DNA of 64,000 bases from Lachnospiraceae bacterium MD308 (GTDB taxonomy: Bacteria > Bacillota > Clostridia > Lachnospirales > Lachnospiraceae), in the NCBI GenBank assembly GCA_010206225.2, contig VIQU02000015.1:1-64000 (forward strand), in the 5' to 3' direction. Position numbers and translations under genes: made by a program. The notes beneath the pieces are model-generated. The model had not been told where the DNA came from. It saw only the letters and a program-made list of their open reading frames with translations, and ran no database searches. Below are positions 39,763 to 48,419 of the stretch, in pieces; the stretch's first letter is position 1; each line of letters starts with the position of its first letter.

Positions 39763-39790
39763 ATTATACACAGGAGAGAAGATTTGTAAA
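39763..39790 (-). promoter_or_regulatory. Promoter of glnK-amtB
   Basis: On the minus strand TTTACA and TATAAT are 16 bases apart, giving a start about 20 bases before the leader hairpin. Confidence 0.6.
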
Positions 39791-40007
39791 GAAGAAATTG
39801 GCAAAAAAATAACATTTTATCATATGTGTACATATTTTTTGAAATAAGAAAGAAAATTTCGTAAAAAATTCATTTCCGGCGCAGAAGGCGTTTTTAGGGT
39901 ATGTCAGGAAAAAGGTTGTGAAAGAGCCTTTTTTGTGATACTGTAATCCATGTAAGTGAAACATGCATGAACCCGGGACTTCATGCTGTGATATAAGGAG
40001 AGGATAT

Positions 40008-40826
40008 ATGCTTTCAGATAAAAAATATTTTTTGTTTGATATAGACGGGACGCTTGCGGTGGATGATACCTTGTATGAGGGAAGCAGAGAGCTGATCGAT
40101 TATATAGAATCTATCGGCGGAAGGGCGTTTTACATTACCAATAATTCTGTAAAAAGCCGGAAGGACTATGTGGAAAAGTTCAGGCGTTGGGGGATTATGA
40201 CAAAGGAGAGCCAGTTTATGACCGCATCCTATGCAACGTGCCGTTATCTAAAAGAGCATTATAAGGACAAAAAGCTTTTCGCTCTCGGCACGCCGTCTTT
40301 TGTGGAGGAATTACGAAGTTTTGGGCTCGCTGTGACAGAACAGTCCGAAAAGGATGCGGACTGCGTGGTAGTAGGATTTGATAGGACGCTTTCTTATGAA
40401 AAGGTAGAGACGGCCTGTGAGTTATTGTTTCGTCCTGCGGTGGATTTTATCGGAACGAACCCGGATCTTAAGTGCCCTACGGCTTTTGGCTTTGTGCCTG
40501 ACTGCGGCGGAATCTGCGCTATGCTTACGGCGGCAGTTGCCCGGACGCCTCTTTATATAGGAAAGCCTTCGGCCGAGATCGTAACCCTGTGTACAAAGCA
40601 GGTGAATGCGAAGCCGGAAGAAGTGCTGGTTGTGGGAGACCGCCTGTATACAGATATTGCCTGTGGAATCAACGCGGGAGTGGAGACGGCGCTGGTCTAC
40701 ACCGGTGAAGCGAAAGAAAAGGATTTGGCAGATACTGTGTTCATGCCGGATTACACATTTGAAAATATTGAAAAGCTTTATCAGGAATTTCGTAAAAGCA
40801 GAGAGGAAGCTTATTATGCATTTTAA
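40008..40826 (+). CDS. HAD-IIA family sugar-phosphatase (NagD-like)
   Basis: ATG 40008 follows AAGGAGAGGATAT. The 272-residue protein has HAD motif I (FLFDIDGTLAVDD), motif II (FYITNNSVKS), a C2a-type cap, motif III region (YIGKPSAEIV) and motif IV (VVGDRLYTDIACGINAG). It dephosphorylates small phosphorylated metabolites; the substrate is not predictable. It overlaps the downstream metallophosphoesterase by 11 bases. A TTGTGA-17-TACTGT element at 39916-39944 may be its promoter. Confidence 0.9.
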   Translation: MLSDKKYFLFDIDGTLAVDDTLYEGSRELIDYIESIGGRAFYITNNSVKSRKDYVEKFRRWGIMTKESQFMTASYATCRYLKEHYKDKKLFALGTPSFVEELRSFGLAVTEQSEKDADCVVVGFDRTLSYEKVETACELLFRPAVDFIGTNPDLKCPTAFGFVPDCGGICAMLTAAVARTPLYIGKPSAEIVTLCTKQVNAKPEEVLVVGDRLYTDIACGINAGVETALVYTGEAKEKDLADTVFMPDYTFENIEKLYQEFRKSREEAYYAF

Positions 40827-41700
40827 AATGCTACTGACAGCGGCAGCTCTTTCGGCGGCTGCCTTATGCGGAGAAATCTGGAGGGAGCTTCATCATTTCC
40901 GTGTGGTGACATATCGGATCCGGTCGAAGAAGCTTGAGAGGATAGAAAAGGACAGGAAGATTATCTTTTTGAGCGACCTCCATAATCAGTCTTACGGAAA
41001 GGGAAATCGGCGGCTCCTTGAAAAGATCAGGAAGATAAATCCTGCGCTGGTTCTGATCGGAGGAGATATGCTGGTAGGAAGGAGAGGCGCATCCTATCAG
41101 ACGGCTCTTGAGTTTGTGACAGAACTTGCAGGACTTTTTCCGGTCTACTATGCCAGCGGGAACCATGAGCAGAGGATGAAGGAATTCCCGGAGGAGTATG
41201 GGGGAGCTTTTGCAGAATATAAGGAGACGCTTTGTCAGGCGGGAGTACATTTTCTTGAAAATGATTCTCAGGAACTTCTTTGCGGCAGATGCAGGCTTAG
41301 GATAACCGGACTTGAGATTCCGTTGGAGTGCTACAGCCATTTCAAAAGGGTCCCCATGCCGGAAGGGACGATGGAAGAACGGATCGGAAAGGCAAAAAAA
41401 GAAGATTATGAGATTCTTATGGCTCATAATCCGGCATATATGAAAGAATATCTTGCGTGGGGAGCGGATCTTGTGCTGTCAGGGCATCTTCACGGAGGGA
41501 TTGTGCGCTTTCCCGGAGGGGTGGGGGCGATCTCTCCGGCATTTTCGCTGTTTCCCAAGTATTCCGGCGATCATTACCGGGAAGGGAGTAAGGATATTGT
41601 AGTCAGTAAAGGGTTGGGAGTGCATACCATATGCGTCCGCCTGTTTAATCCGGCCGAGGTGGTGGTGCTGGAGCTTGAAGGAAGCAGGTGCAAATTTTAG
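40816..41700 (+). CDS. Membrane-anchored metallophosphoesterase (YkuE-like)
   Basis: ATG 40816 lies inside the end of the HAD gene; the track's earlier start is out of phase with it. The 294-residue protein has one N-terminal hydrophobic helix (MLLTAAALSAAALCG) and the calcineurin-like metal motifs FLSDLHN, LIGGDM, SGNHEQ, MAHNPAY and SGHLHGG. Relatives such as YkuE act on phospholipid-linked substrates at the cell surface. The two phosphatases in one operon suggest a shared, unidentified phosphate-ester pathway. Confidence 0.88.
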   Translation: MHFKMLLTAAALSAAALCGEIWRELHHFRVVTYRIRSKKLERIEKDRKIIFLSDLHNQSYGKGNRRLLEKIRKINPALVLIGGDMLVGRRGASYQTALEFVTELAGLFPVYYASGNHEQRMKEFPEEYGGAFAEYKETLCQAGVHFLENDSQELLCGRCRLRITGLEIPLECYSHFKRVPMPEGTMEERIGKAKKEDYEILMAHNPAYMKEYLAWGADLVLSGHLHGGIVRFPGGVGAISPAFSLFPKYSGDHYREGSKDIVVSKGLGVHTICVRLFNPAEVVVLELEGSRCKF

Positions 41701-41703
41701 GTG

Positions 41704-41732
41704 TTGAGAAAATCTATGAAATCCTGTATAAT
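41704..41732 (+). promoter_or_regulatory. Promoter of scpAB
   Basis: TTGAGA and TATAAT are 17 bases apart. The roughly 75-base leader contains a GC-rich stem (CCCCGC at 41753, GCGGGG at 41786) with smaller internal pairing, unusually structured for this genome. Confidence 0.65.
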
Positions 41733-41810
41733 AGATAGGCTATAACTTTATACCCCGCGGCGGCGCGAGAGGCGACGTTTTCTGAGCGGGGCTGACAGTG
41801 AGGAAGATAG

Positions 41811-42563
41811 ATGGGAATTCCTGTGAAATTACCTGTATTTGAAGGGCCGCTGGACCTTCTTTTACATTTGATCGATAAGAATAAAATAGATATTTACGAT
41901 ATCCCCATCGTGGAGATTACAAACCAGTATATGGAATATATCGAAGCGATGGAAAAAGCGGATCTGAATATTATGAGTGAGTTTCTTGTGATGGCAGCGA
42001 CGCTTCTTGACATTAAGTGCAGGATGCTTCTGCCAAAGGAGGAAGACGGCGAAGGAGAAGAAGAAGATCCGAGACAGGAGCTTGTGGAGCAGCTCTTGGA
42101 ATATAAGATGTATAAATATATGTCTTATGAGCTTAAGGACCGTCAGATCGACGGAGAGCAGACATTCTGCAAGAGTCCTACGATTCCGGAGGAGGTGCTT
42201 GACTATGTGGAGCCGGTGGATCTGGACAAGCTTTTAGAGGATCTGACGCTGGCAAAGTTAGGACATGTGTTCCGGGACGTTATGAAGCGTCAGGCGGATA
42301 AGATAGATCCGGTCAGAAGTAAGTTCGGCAAGCTTGAAAAGGAAGAGGTTACGCTTCCGGATAAGCTTGATTATGTGTCGGAATATGCCAGAGAGCATAA
42401 GAAGTTCAGTTTCAGAGAACTTCTTGCAAGACAGAGTTCCAGAATACAGATTGTAGTGACATTTTTAGCTGTTTTGCAGCTTATGAAAGAGGGCACGATA
42501 TTTATAGAACAAACGCAGCCCTTTGACGATATCATGATTGGCTCTAATGTATTGACAGGCTGA
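41811..42563 (+). CDS. scpA: Segregation and condensation protein A
   Basis: The 250-residue kleisin starts MGIPVKLPVFEGPLDLLLHLIDKNKIDIYDIPIVEITNQYMEY, the N-terminal SMC-neck binding domain. It continues with FLVMAATLLDIKCRMLLP, a variable acidic linker, and a winged-helix C-terminus (FSFRELLARQSSRIQIVVTFLAVLQLMKEG). It closes the SMC ring that compacts and separates the chromosome. scpB follows after 50 bases. Confidence 0.94.
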   Translation: MGIPVKLPVFEGPLDLLLHLIDKNKIDIYDIPIVEITNQYMEYIEAMEKADLNIMSEFLVMAATLLDIKCRMLLPKEEDGEGEEEDPRQELVEQLLEYKMYKYMSYELKDRQIDGEQTFCKSPTIPEEVLDYVEPVDLDKLLEDLTLAKLGHVFRDVMKRQADKIDPVRSKFGKLEKEEVTLPDKLDYVSEYAREHKKFSFRELLARQSSRIQIVVTFLAVLQLMKEGTIFIEQTQPFDDIMIGSNVLTG

Positions 42564-42613
42564 CATCCGGCGCAGCATTGCTTTACAGCTGAGAGAAAGA
42601 AGGGTATGATACA

Positions 42614-43183
42614 GTGGAGATTAATAAGTTGGAAGGCGTGATAGAGGCGATTTTGTTTGCCGTAGGTGATTCGGTGGAGCTTGGCAAGATTGCCGCGGCC
42701 ATAGAACATGACGAGAATACGACGAGAAAGATCATTCACCGGATGATGGACAAATATGCTCTCGAGGAACGCGGTGTGCGGATCATGGAACTTGAGAACT
42801 CTTTCCAGATGTGTACAAAGAAGGAAATGTATGAATATCTTATACGGATCGCGAAGCAGCCGAAAAAATATGTCCTTACGGATGTTCTTCTGGAGACATT
42901 GTCAATCATTGCTTACAAGCAGCCGGTTACAAAGCTTGAAGTCGAGAAGATCCGCGGAGTGAAGTCAGATCACGCGGTAAATAAGCTGGTGGAATATGAT
43001 CTGGTCTGTGAGGTGGGACGGCTGGACGCTCCGGGGAGACCTTTGCTGTTCGGAACAACGGAGGAATTTTTAAGGAGATTCGGTATCCAGTCTGTTGACG
43101 AGCTTCCGATCATGAATCCGGAACAGGTGGAGTCTTTAAAGACCGAAGCAGAGGAAGAAGTGCAGCTTAAGCTGGATATTTAG
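42614..43183 (+). CDS. scpB: Segregation and condensation protein B
   Basis: The GTG start follows AGAAAGAAGGGTATGATACA. The 189-residue protein has the two winged-helix domains of ScpB (GVIEAILFAVGDSVELGKIAAAIE, RGVRIMELENSFQMCTKKEMYEYL, LETLSIIAYKQPVTKLEVEKIRGV, GRLDAPGRPLLFGTTEEFLRRFG). It dimerises and binds ScpA to stabilise the SMC complex. Confidence 0.94.
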   Translation: MEINKLEGVIEAILFAVGDSVELGKIAAAIEHDENTTRKIIHRMMDKYALEERGVRIMELENSFQMCTKKEMYEYLIRIAKQPKKYVLTDVLLETLSIIAYKQPVTKLEVEKIRGVKSDHAVNKLVEYDLVCEVGRLDAPGRPLLFGTTEEFLRRFGIQSVDELPIMNPEQVESLKTEAEEEVQLKLDI

Positions 43184-43250
43184 CGGATACATACATAGCC
43201 GTATCTTTTCCTGCATATATTGCAGTAATGGAATATTTGCGGTGCGGTAC

Positions 43251-44528
43251 ATGAAAAAAAACAGACGATTGCAGTTATATATAATTTTGGCGGTTTTGCT
43301 GACAGTTCAGATACTTGCTATGGTGTCAGGCGGCTTAAGATTTTCAGGAAAGAAGGACAAAGAGTCTTTGGAGCCTGCAAAGGAAGTATCACAGGAGATA
43401 GGCAATGAGCCGAAAGGACTTTACGCCCAGTCGGCGGTGCTTATCGATGCTGACAGCGGGCGTATTTTGTTTGGGAAAGATGAGCACAAGGTGCGTCCTA
43501 TGGCGAGCACCACGAAGATCATGACCTGTATCCTTGCATTAGAGAATATGACAGAGGGACAGAAAGCGAAGGTTTCTGATAAAGCGGCCGGACAGCCTAA
43601 GGTGCGGCTGGGTGTAAGGAGCGGGGAAGAATATTATATTAAAGATCTCCTTCATTCTCTTATGCTTGAGTCACACAATGACAGTGCGGTTGTGATCGCA
43701 GAGACGATCGGGGGTTCTGTGGAGAGCTTTGCAGCGATGATGAATGAGAGGGCGAAGGAGCTTGGATGTACAGATACCCATTTTGTGACGCCCAATGGTC
43801 TCGACAGAGAGGACGACGGTGGCGCTCACTCGACGACGGCGGCAGATCTTGCGCGTATTATGAAATACTGCATCACACAGTCGCCGAAAAAAGAGGAGTT
43901 TCTTTCGATTACGAGGGCGAAGAGCTATGAATTTGCTTCGATAGACGGAAAGCGTCACTTCTCCTGTAACAATCATAATTTGTTTCTGACTATGATGGAA
44001 GGGGCTCTTTCGGGAAAGACCGGATTCACGGCGAAGGCGGGATACTGCTATGTGGGAGCGCTAAAGAGGGATGAGCGCACGTTTATTGTGGCTCTTTTGG
44101 CCTGCGGCTGGCCGAACAATAAAGGGTATAAGTGGAAGGATACGAAAAAGCTTATGGAGTATGCCCTTGAAAATTATGAATATCGGGATGTATGGCAGGA
44201 GCTTCCGGAAGAAGAGATCAAAGTGGACGGCGGAGTAAATCCGGATGATGACTTTGATTTTGAATGCAGGGTGCGCGCCGGTATGAAGCCGGAGGATCAG
44301 GGCGGAGAGTTTCGCGTTCTTCTTCGCAAGGATGAAGAGGTGACGACAGAAAAGAAAGCAGAAAGCTCTGTCGATGCTCCTGTGAAAAAAGGAGAACGTG
44401 TGGGTGAATTTACTTATATGCTAGAGGGAGAGGAGATTAAAAGTCTGGATATCGTCACATTGGAGGCTATAGAAAAGAGAGATAAGGAATGGTGTTTTGA
44501 CAAGATCGCAGAGATGATCTGCCTGTAA
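43251..44528 (+). CDS. D-alanyl-D-alanine carboxypeptidase (DacF/PBP5 family)
   Basis: ATG 43251 is chosen; a GTG three codons earlier is possible and neither has a strong ribosome site. The 425-residue protein has an N-terminal signal/anchor (LYIILAVLLTVQILAMVSGG) and the S11 triad motifs: SxxK (MASTTKIM), SxN (ESHNDSAV) and KTG (GKTGFT). A C-terminal PBP5-like beta domain follows. It trims the terminal D-Ala from peptidoglycan stems at the cell surface. Some relatives are sporulation-specific. Confidence 0.92.
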   Translation: MKKNRRLQLYIILAVLLTVQILAMVSGGLRFSGKKDKESLEPAKEVSQEIGNEPKGLYAQSAVLIDADSGRILFGKDEHKVRPMASTTKIMTCILALENMTEGQKAKVSDKAAGQPKVRLGVRSGEEYYIKDLLHSLMLESHNDSAVVIAETIGGSVESFAAMMNERAKELGCTDTHFVTPNGLDREDDGGAHSTTAADLARIMKYCITQSPKKEEFLSITRAKSYEFASIDGKRHFSCNNHNLFLTMMEGALSGKTGFTAKAGYCYVGALKRDERTFIVALLACGWPNNKGYKWKDTKKLMEYALENYEYRDVWQELPEEEIKVDGGVNPDDDFDFECRVRAGMKPEDQGGEFRVLLRKDEEVTTEKKAESSVDAPVKKGERVGEFTYMLEGEEIKSLDIVTLEAIEKRDKEWCFDKIAEMICL

Positions 44529-44547
44529 ATGTGATAGCGATAGTTTA

Positions 44548-44586
44548 AAAGGTGCATGGATCATAAAAGTTCATGTACCTTTTATT
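44548..44586 (+). terminator. Terminator after the carboxypeptidase gene
   Basis: AAAGGTGCATG and CATGTACCTTT pair with one G-T mismatch around a 13-base loop, followed by TATTATG. Confidence 0.6.
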
Positions 44587-44604
44587 ATGATTTTATTAAA
44601 TCTA

Positions 44605-44633
44605 TTGACAGATTTGCATATCATGTATACAAT
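44605..44633 (+). promoter_or_regulatory. Promoter of the GntR-ABC operon
   Basis: TTGACA and TACAAT are 17 bases apart. The -10 abuts the inverted repeat at 44632-44671, placing the start site inside the presumed operator. Confidence 0.7.
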
Positions 44634-44671
44634 TAGTGTACTAAGACACTTAATACGCTTAGTTCACTAAT
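44632..44671. promoter_or_regulatory. GntR (YtrA-type) operator
   Basis: ATTAGTGTACTAAG and CTTAGTTCACTAAT are a 14-base inverted repeat with one mismatch and a 12-base centre. It lies between promoter and regulator start, as expected for repression by the GntR protein encoded next. Confidence 0.7.
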
Positions 44672-44690
44672 GTTTTGAAAGGGGGACGCT

Positions 44691-45062
44691 ATGATTATTA
44701 TTGATTACAATGACAAACGTCCAATTTATGAGCAGATTATCGAACGTTTCCAGACGCTCATTATAAACGGCGTGATGGAAACGGATGAGAAGCTTCCGTC
44801 GGTCCGTACCCTTGCGGTGGAACTGTCGATCAATCCGAATACGATTCAGCGGGCTTATACGGAACTGGAAAAGGACGGATTCATCTACACGGTGAAGGGA
44901 AGGGGGAATTTCGTGAAAAGGGATGAGGAATTCATACGTAAACACAGGGAAAAACTTCTTGCAGGATTGGAGGAACAGGCTCGTACCTGTATGAAGCAGG
45001 GGATCGACAGGCAAGAACTTATTTGCTGCATAGAGAAAGTGACGGAGGAGGTTTTGGCATGA
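44691..45062 (+). CDS. GntR family regulator, YtrA subfamily
   Basis: GAAAGGGGGACGCT precedes the ATG. The 123-residue protein has the GntR winged helix (RPIYEQIIERFQTLIINGVMETDEKLPSVRTLAVELSINPNTIQRAYTELEKDGFIYTVKGRGNFV) and a short two-helix tail typical of YtrA. YtrA members repress linked ABC exporters and respond to cell-wall antibiotics. It overlaps the ATPase gene by four bases (ATGA). Confidence 0.92.
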   Translation: MIIIDYNDKRPIYEQIIERFQTLIINGVMETDEKLPSVRTLAVELSINPNTIQRAYTELEKDGFIYTVKGRGNFVKRDEEFIRKHREKLLAGLEEQARTCMKQGIDRQELICCIEKVTEEVLA

Positions 45063-45958
45063 TAGAGATAAAACAGGTTAGTAAATCCTTTGAAAAAATT
45101 GAAGCTGTTAAAGAGATTGACCTTACGATCCGCTCACAGAATATTTTTGGGATGCTTGGAACGAACGGCGCGGGGAAGAGCACCCTTCTTCGTATGATGG
45201 CAGGGATTCTGAAACCGCAGCAGGGAGAGATCGTGATCGACGGACAGAATGTGTGGGATAATCCGGATGTGAAAAAGCGGTGTTTCTATATTTCGGATGA
45301 TCAGTTTTTCTTTCCCAACGCGACGGCAAAGGATATGGCAACCTTTTACGGTAGATATTACATGCAATTCGATTATACAAGATTTGATGAGATGATGAAT
45401 AAGTTCGGACTGGACGGCGCAAGAAAGATACAGACCTATTCTAAGGGTATGAAAAAGCAGCTTTCGATACTGATCGGTCTTTGCGCTAATGTATCTTACC
45501 TGTTCTGCGACGAGACATTTGACGGGCTGGATCCGGTGATGCGTCAAGGCATTAAAAGTATCTTTGCAAAAGAGATAGACGAACGTGAGCTGACGCCCAT
45601 CATCGCATCGCATAACTTGCGTGAGCTTGAGGATATCTGTGACCATATCGGACTTTTGCACAGAGGCGGCGTGCTGCTATCGAAGGAGCTTGCGGATCTG
45701 AAGTGCAATATGCACAAAGTGCAGTGTGTATTCCCGGAGGATTCAAAGGTTTCGCTGTACAAGCTGTTCCATATCCTGCAGCTGAATCAGAAAGGGCGGC
45801 TTATCACTATGACGGTGAGGGAGAATGAAGAGGACATTGCCGGAAAGATGGAAGGATTAAAACCGGTCTACTATGAAGTCCTGCCATTGTCCTTAGAGGA
45901 AATCTTTATCAGTGAAACGGAGGTGGTCGGATATGACATCAAAAATCTCATTTATTAA
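45059..45958 (+). CDS. ABC transporter ATP-binding protein (YtrB-like)
   Basis: ATG 45059 overlaps the regulator stop; 12 upstream track codons belong to it. The 299-residue ATPase has Walker A (GMLGTNGAGKSTLLR), a YSKGMKKQLSILIGL signature, Walker B (YLFCDETFDGLDPVM) and the H-loop (IASHNLRE). Walker B ends DETFDG instead of DEPTxG, a variation common in this subfamily. It partners the large permease that overlaps its 3' end. Confidence 0.9.
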   Translation: MIEIKQVSKSFEKIEAVKEIDLTIRSQNIFGMLGTNGAGKSTLLRMMAGILKPQQGEIVIDGQNVWDNPDVKKRCFYISDDQFFFPNATAKDMATFYGRYYMQFDYTRFDEMMNKFGLDGARKIQTYSKGMKKQLSILIGLCANVSYLFCDETFDGLDPVMRQGIKSIFAKEIDERELTPIIASHNLRELEDICDHIGLLHRGGVLLSKELADLKCNMHKVQCVFPEDSKVSLYKLFHILQLNQKGRLITMTVRENEEDIAGKMEGLKPVYYEVLPLSLEEIFISETEVVGYDIKNLIY

Positions 45959-47975
45959 TTTAAGGCGGGAAAATATCAAGCATAGAATCGGCATGATACT
46001 CGTGACATTCTTCTTTTTCTTCCTGTATTTGCTTATATTTCTGATGAATGTACAGAATATATGCGGCGGAGAGGAGAATGCTTCTGAAAAGCTGAAAATG
46101 ATCACAGGACTTTCCGAACCGGAATTCGGAATGGGCATAGTGGCCGTGGGGGCGGCAGTCTTGCTTGCGATCAGCAGCTTTAAGTATCTTCACTCGAAGA
46201 CGGAGATTGATTTTTATCATTCTCTGCCTGTAAGAAGGCGGGAGATGCTGTATCTGATGCTGACGAATGATTTTGTGCTTTTTACAGCGCCTCTTGTTTT
46301 TGTATCGGCGTTCAAATGCATCGTTGCCGCGGCGACAGGGTATGTCAGCGGAGCGTTTCTCATAAATACAGCGTGGTCGATCGTCTGCTGTATTGCGGTA
46401 TTTGCAGTGATATACCTTACTATGTCGTTAGCTATGGTTATGACAGGAAATACTTTTATCGGAATATTGGGCTTTGGCGTGTTTGCCGGGTATTTTCCGG
46501 TTATGCTTTACTGGCTGTATCCGTCTCTGGCGGCGACATTTTTTGCGACTTACTGTGACGGAATGGAAGGAGCAGAGTATTTAAATTATTTTTCACCGGC
46601 GTCTCTTACAAATATGCTGCTGTCATCGTATGGAACATGGGAATGGAAGGATCACATGATTCATCTGGCGGTTATCGCCGTATGGGCGGCAGTGCTTCTG
46701 ATTATCAATTATCTGCTGTTTGAGCGGCGTCCCTCCGAGATGGCAGGAAAAGCGATGGCATTCCCGGCAGCAAATCCGGTTATCCGGTTCCTCTTAGTCG
46801 TTCCGGCAGCTATTTACGTAGGTCTGGCTCTGTATGCCGTATCCTTTACATCCTTCAAGCCGTGGATCGTCGCAGGTGTGATCATAGGAGGATTTTTCTC
46901 CCACGGCGTGATAGAGTGTATCTATCAGTTTGACGTTCGGGGACTGTGGTCGAATAAGCGCCAGATGCTGGCAGGCATGGCAGTATCCTTTGCAATCGTC
47001 GGATTCTTCTGGGCGGATGTAAGCGGCTATGACAGGTATCTTCCGGAGGCAGAAGACCTTGAGTCAATCGGACTTGAAAAGTCTTCAGAAGGATCCTTCT
47101 GGGGCAAGGAGAAGAACGGAGTGAGCGGCGAGACAATGGAAGGAGCGCTTGCGATTCTTGACCGGGTTGTCAGAGAAAATGATAAGAACGCAGACATTTA
47201 TAATAATGGAAGCGTTGATGAATGGAGAGGTTTCGAGCATTATAATGTCAGATATAAGCTGAAGAACGGGGAGGAAGTAAGACGTCAGTATGTGGTTTCG
47301 GCTGAGCTTAAGGATGAGCTGATGGGGCAGGTATTTAACACGATGGAGTATAAAAAGGATACGTATTCTCTGTATACGGCGGACTGGTCTCTGGTGACAG
47401 ACATAAAGGTAAGCTATCCGACACATACAGAGACGCTGGATCTGACGAAGGAACAGAGAGCAGAGCTGTTCCGGTGCTATCTAGAGGACCACTCTACTTT
47501 GGACTACGATACAGTTAAGAATACCCTTCCCTTCGGGCAGATCATGATCATGCATGGGTATGATCCAAAAGCAATGACGGAGAATAATCCATATCAGAAT
47601 TTTGCCATGGAAGACTCGGATGCATATTACCTTTATCCTTCTTTCAAAAAGACGATCAAATATCTGCGGGATGAGCTGAAAGTAGATCTAAGAACTTCCA
47701 TGAAGGAACTTACGATCACACAGCTTGAGGCTTCCAGATACCGGAAGGATTCAGATGTTGCGGAAAGTCTTACGATCTATGATGAGGAATTTATCAATTC
47801 AATCAAAGACAGATTGTGCTATGGAGATGAACTGTGGCTTGACGGAATCGAGTCAATCGATGCAACCATCGACCTGACAGCGACAATACTGACAGATACC
47901 GGAGAAGAGTCTTATGTAGTATATACGGATTCCGAGACACTGAAAAAAATAGAGAAGCAGGGAACTTTTGAGTAA
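45933..47975 (+). CDS. Large ABC-2-like permease
   Basis: ATG 45933 follows ACGGAGGTGGTCGG and overlaps the ATPase by 26 bases. The 680-residue protein has about eight to ten membrane helices in the first 370 residues (NLRRENIKHRIGMILVTFFFFFLYLLIFL, DFYHSLPVRRREMLYLMLTNDFVLF). A soluble domain of about 300 residues follows the final helix, ending in acidic sequence. DFYHSLPVRR is a recurrent motif in these exporters, where the coupling loop meets the ATPase. It probably exports or resists a cell-wall-active compound; the substrate is unknown. Confidence 0.82.
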   Translation: MTSKISFINLRRENIKHRIGMILVTFFFFFLYLLIFLMNVQNICGGEENASEKLKMITGLSEPEFGMGIVAVGAAVLLAISSFKYLHSKTEIDFYHSLPVRRREMLYLMLTNDFVLFTAPLVFVSAFKCIVAAATGYVSGAFLINTAWSIVCCIAVFAVIYLTMSLAMVMTGNTFIGILGFGVFAGYFPVMLYWLYPSLAATFFATYCDGMEGAEYLNYFSPASLTNMLLSSYGTWEWKDHMIHLAVIAVWAAVLLIINYLLFERRPSEMAGKAMAFPAANPVIRFLLVVPAAIYVGLALYAVSFTSFKPWIVAGVIIGGFFSHGVIECIYQFDVRGLWSNKRQMLAGMAVSFAIVGFFWADVSGYDRYLPEAEDLESIGLEKSSEGSFWGKEKNGVSGETMEGALAILDRVVRENDKNADIYNNGSVDEWRGFEHYNVRYKLKNGEEVRRQYVVSAELKDELMGQVFNTMEYKKDTYSLYTADWSLVTDIKVSYPTHTETLDLTKEQRAELFRCYLEDHSTLDYDTVKNTLPFGQIMIMHGYDPKAMTENNPYQNFAMEDSDAYYLYPSFKKTIKYLRDELKVDLRTSMKELTITQLEASRYRKDSDVAESLTIYDEEFINSIKDRLCYGDELWLDGIESIDATIDLTATILTDTGEESYVVYTDSETLKKIEKQGTFE

Positions 47976-48030
47976 TATCTGAATAATCGTGCAAATTACT
48001 ATATGTTTTTGATACGGGATATGTTATGAT

Positions 48031-48056
48031 GGAATCAGTCTTTTACGGCTGATTCC
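48031..48056 (+). repeat. Hairpin in the DUF1292 leader
   Basis: GGAATCAG and CTGATTCC form an 8-bp stem with a 10-base loop, 65 bases before the DUF1292 start. There is no T run. It could also be the weak end of the exporter operon. Confidence 0.45.
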
Positions 48057-48120
48057 AATCTGTGTATTACAGCATTGGAGACGTTTCTCATTATTTTACA
48101 AATATACGAAAGGAAAAAAG

Positions 48121-48417
48121 ATGGAAAAGGAATTGGAATTAGAGGTTGATGTCGTTACTTTGATGACAGATGATGGGGAGGTTGACTGCGGCATTATCAC
48201 AGTGTTTGAGATGAACGGCAGGGAGTATATCGCCATTTCTCCGCTGGATGAGCATGATGAGCTGTCGGAAGAAGTCTGGTTTTATCAGTTTGAGCGTGAT
48301 GTTTCAGGAGGAGACGAGCACGAACTTATCTTTATCGAGGATGAGGATGAATATGAGCAGGTGGCCGACCAGTTTGACGAGTGGCTGGACACGCTGGAGT
48401 TTGAGGAAGAGGGGTAA
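48121..48417 (+). CDS. DUF1292 family protein
   Basis: The ATG has ACGAAAGGAAAAAAG before it. The 98-residue acidic protein matches DUF1292 (YrzB-like): VVTLMTDDGEVDCGIITVFEMNGREYIAISPLDE, then WFYQFERD and the late IEDEDEYEQVADQFDEWLDTLEF. The family is widespread in Firmicutes, and its role is unknown. It converges with the histidine kinase gene, whose stop is two bases away, so 3' ends of the two transcripts overlap. Confidence 0.88.
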   Translation: MEKELELEVDVVTLMTDDGEVDCGIITVFEMNGREYIAISPLDEHDELSEEVWFYQFERDVSGGDEHELIFIEDEDEYEQVADQFDEWLDTLEFEEEG

Positions 48418-48419
48418 TC

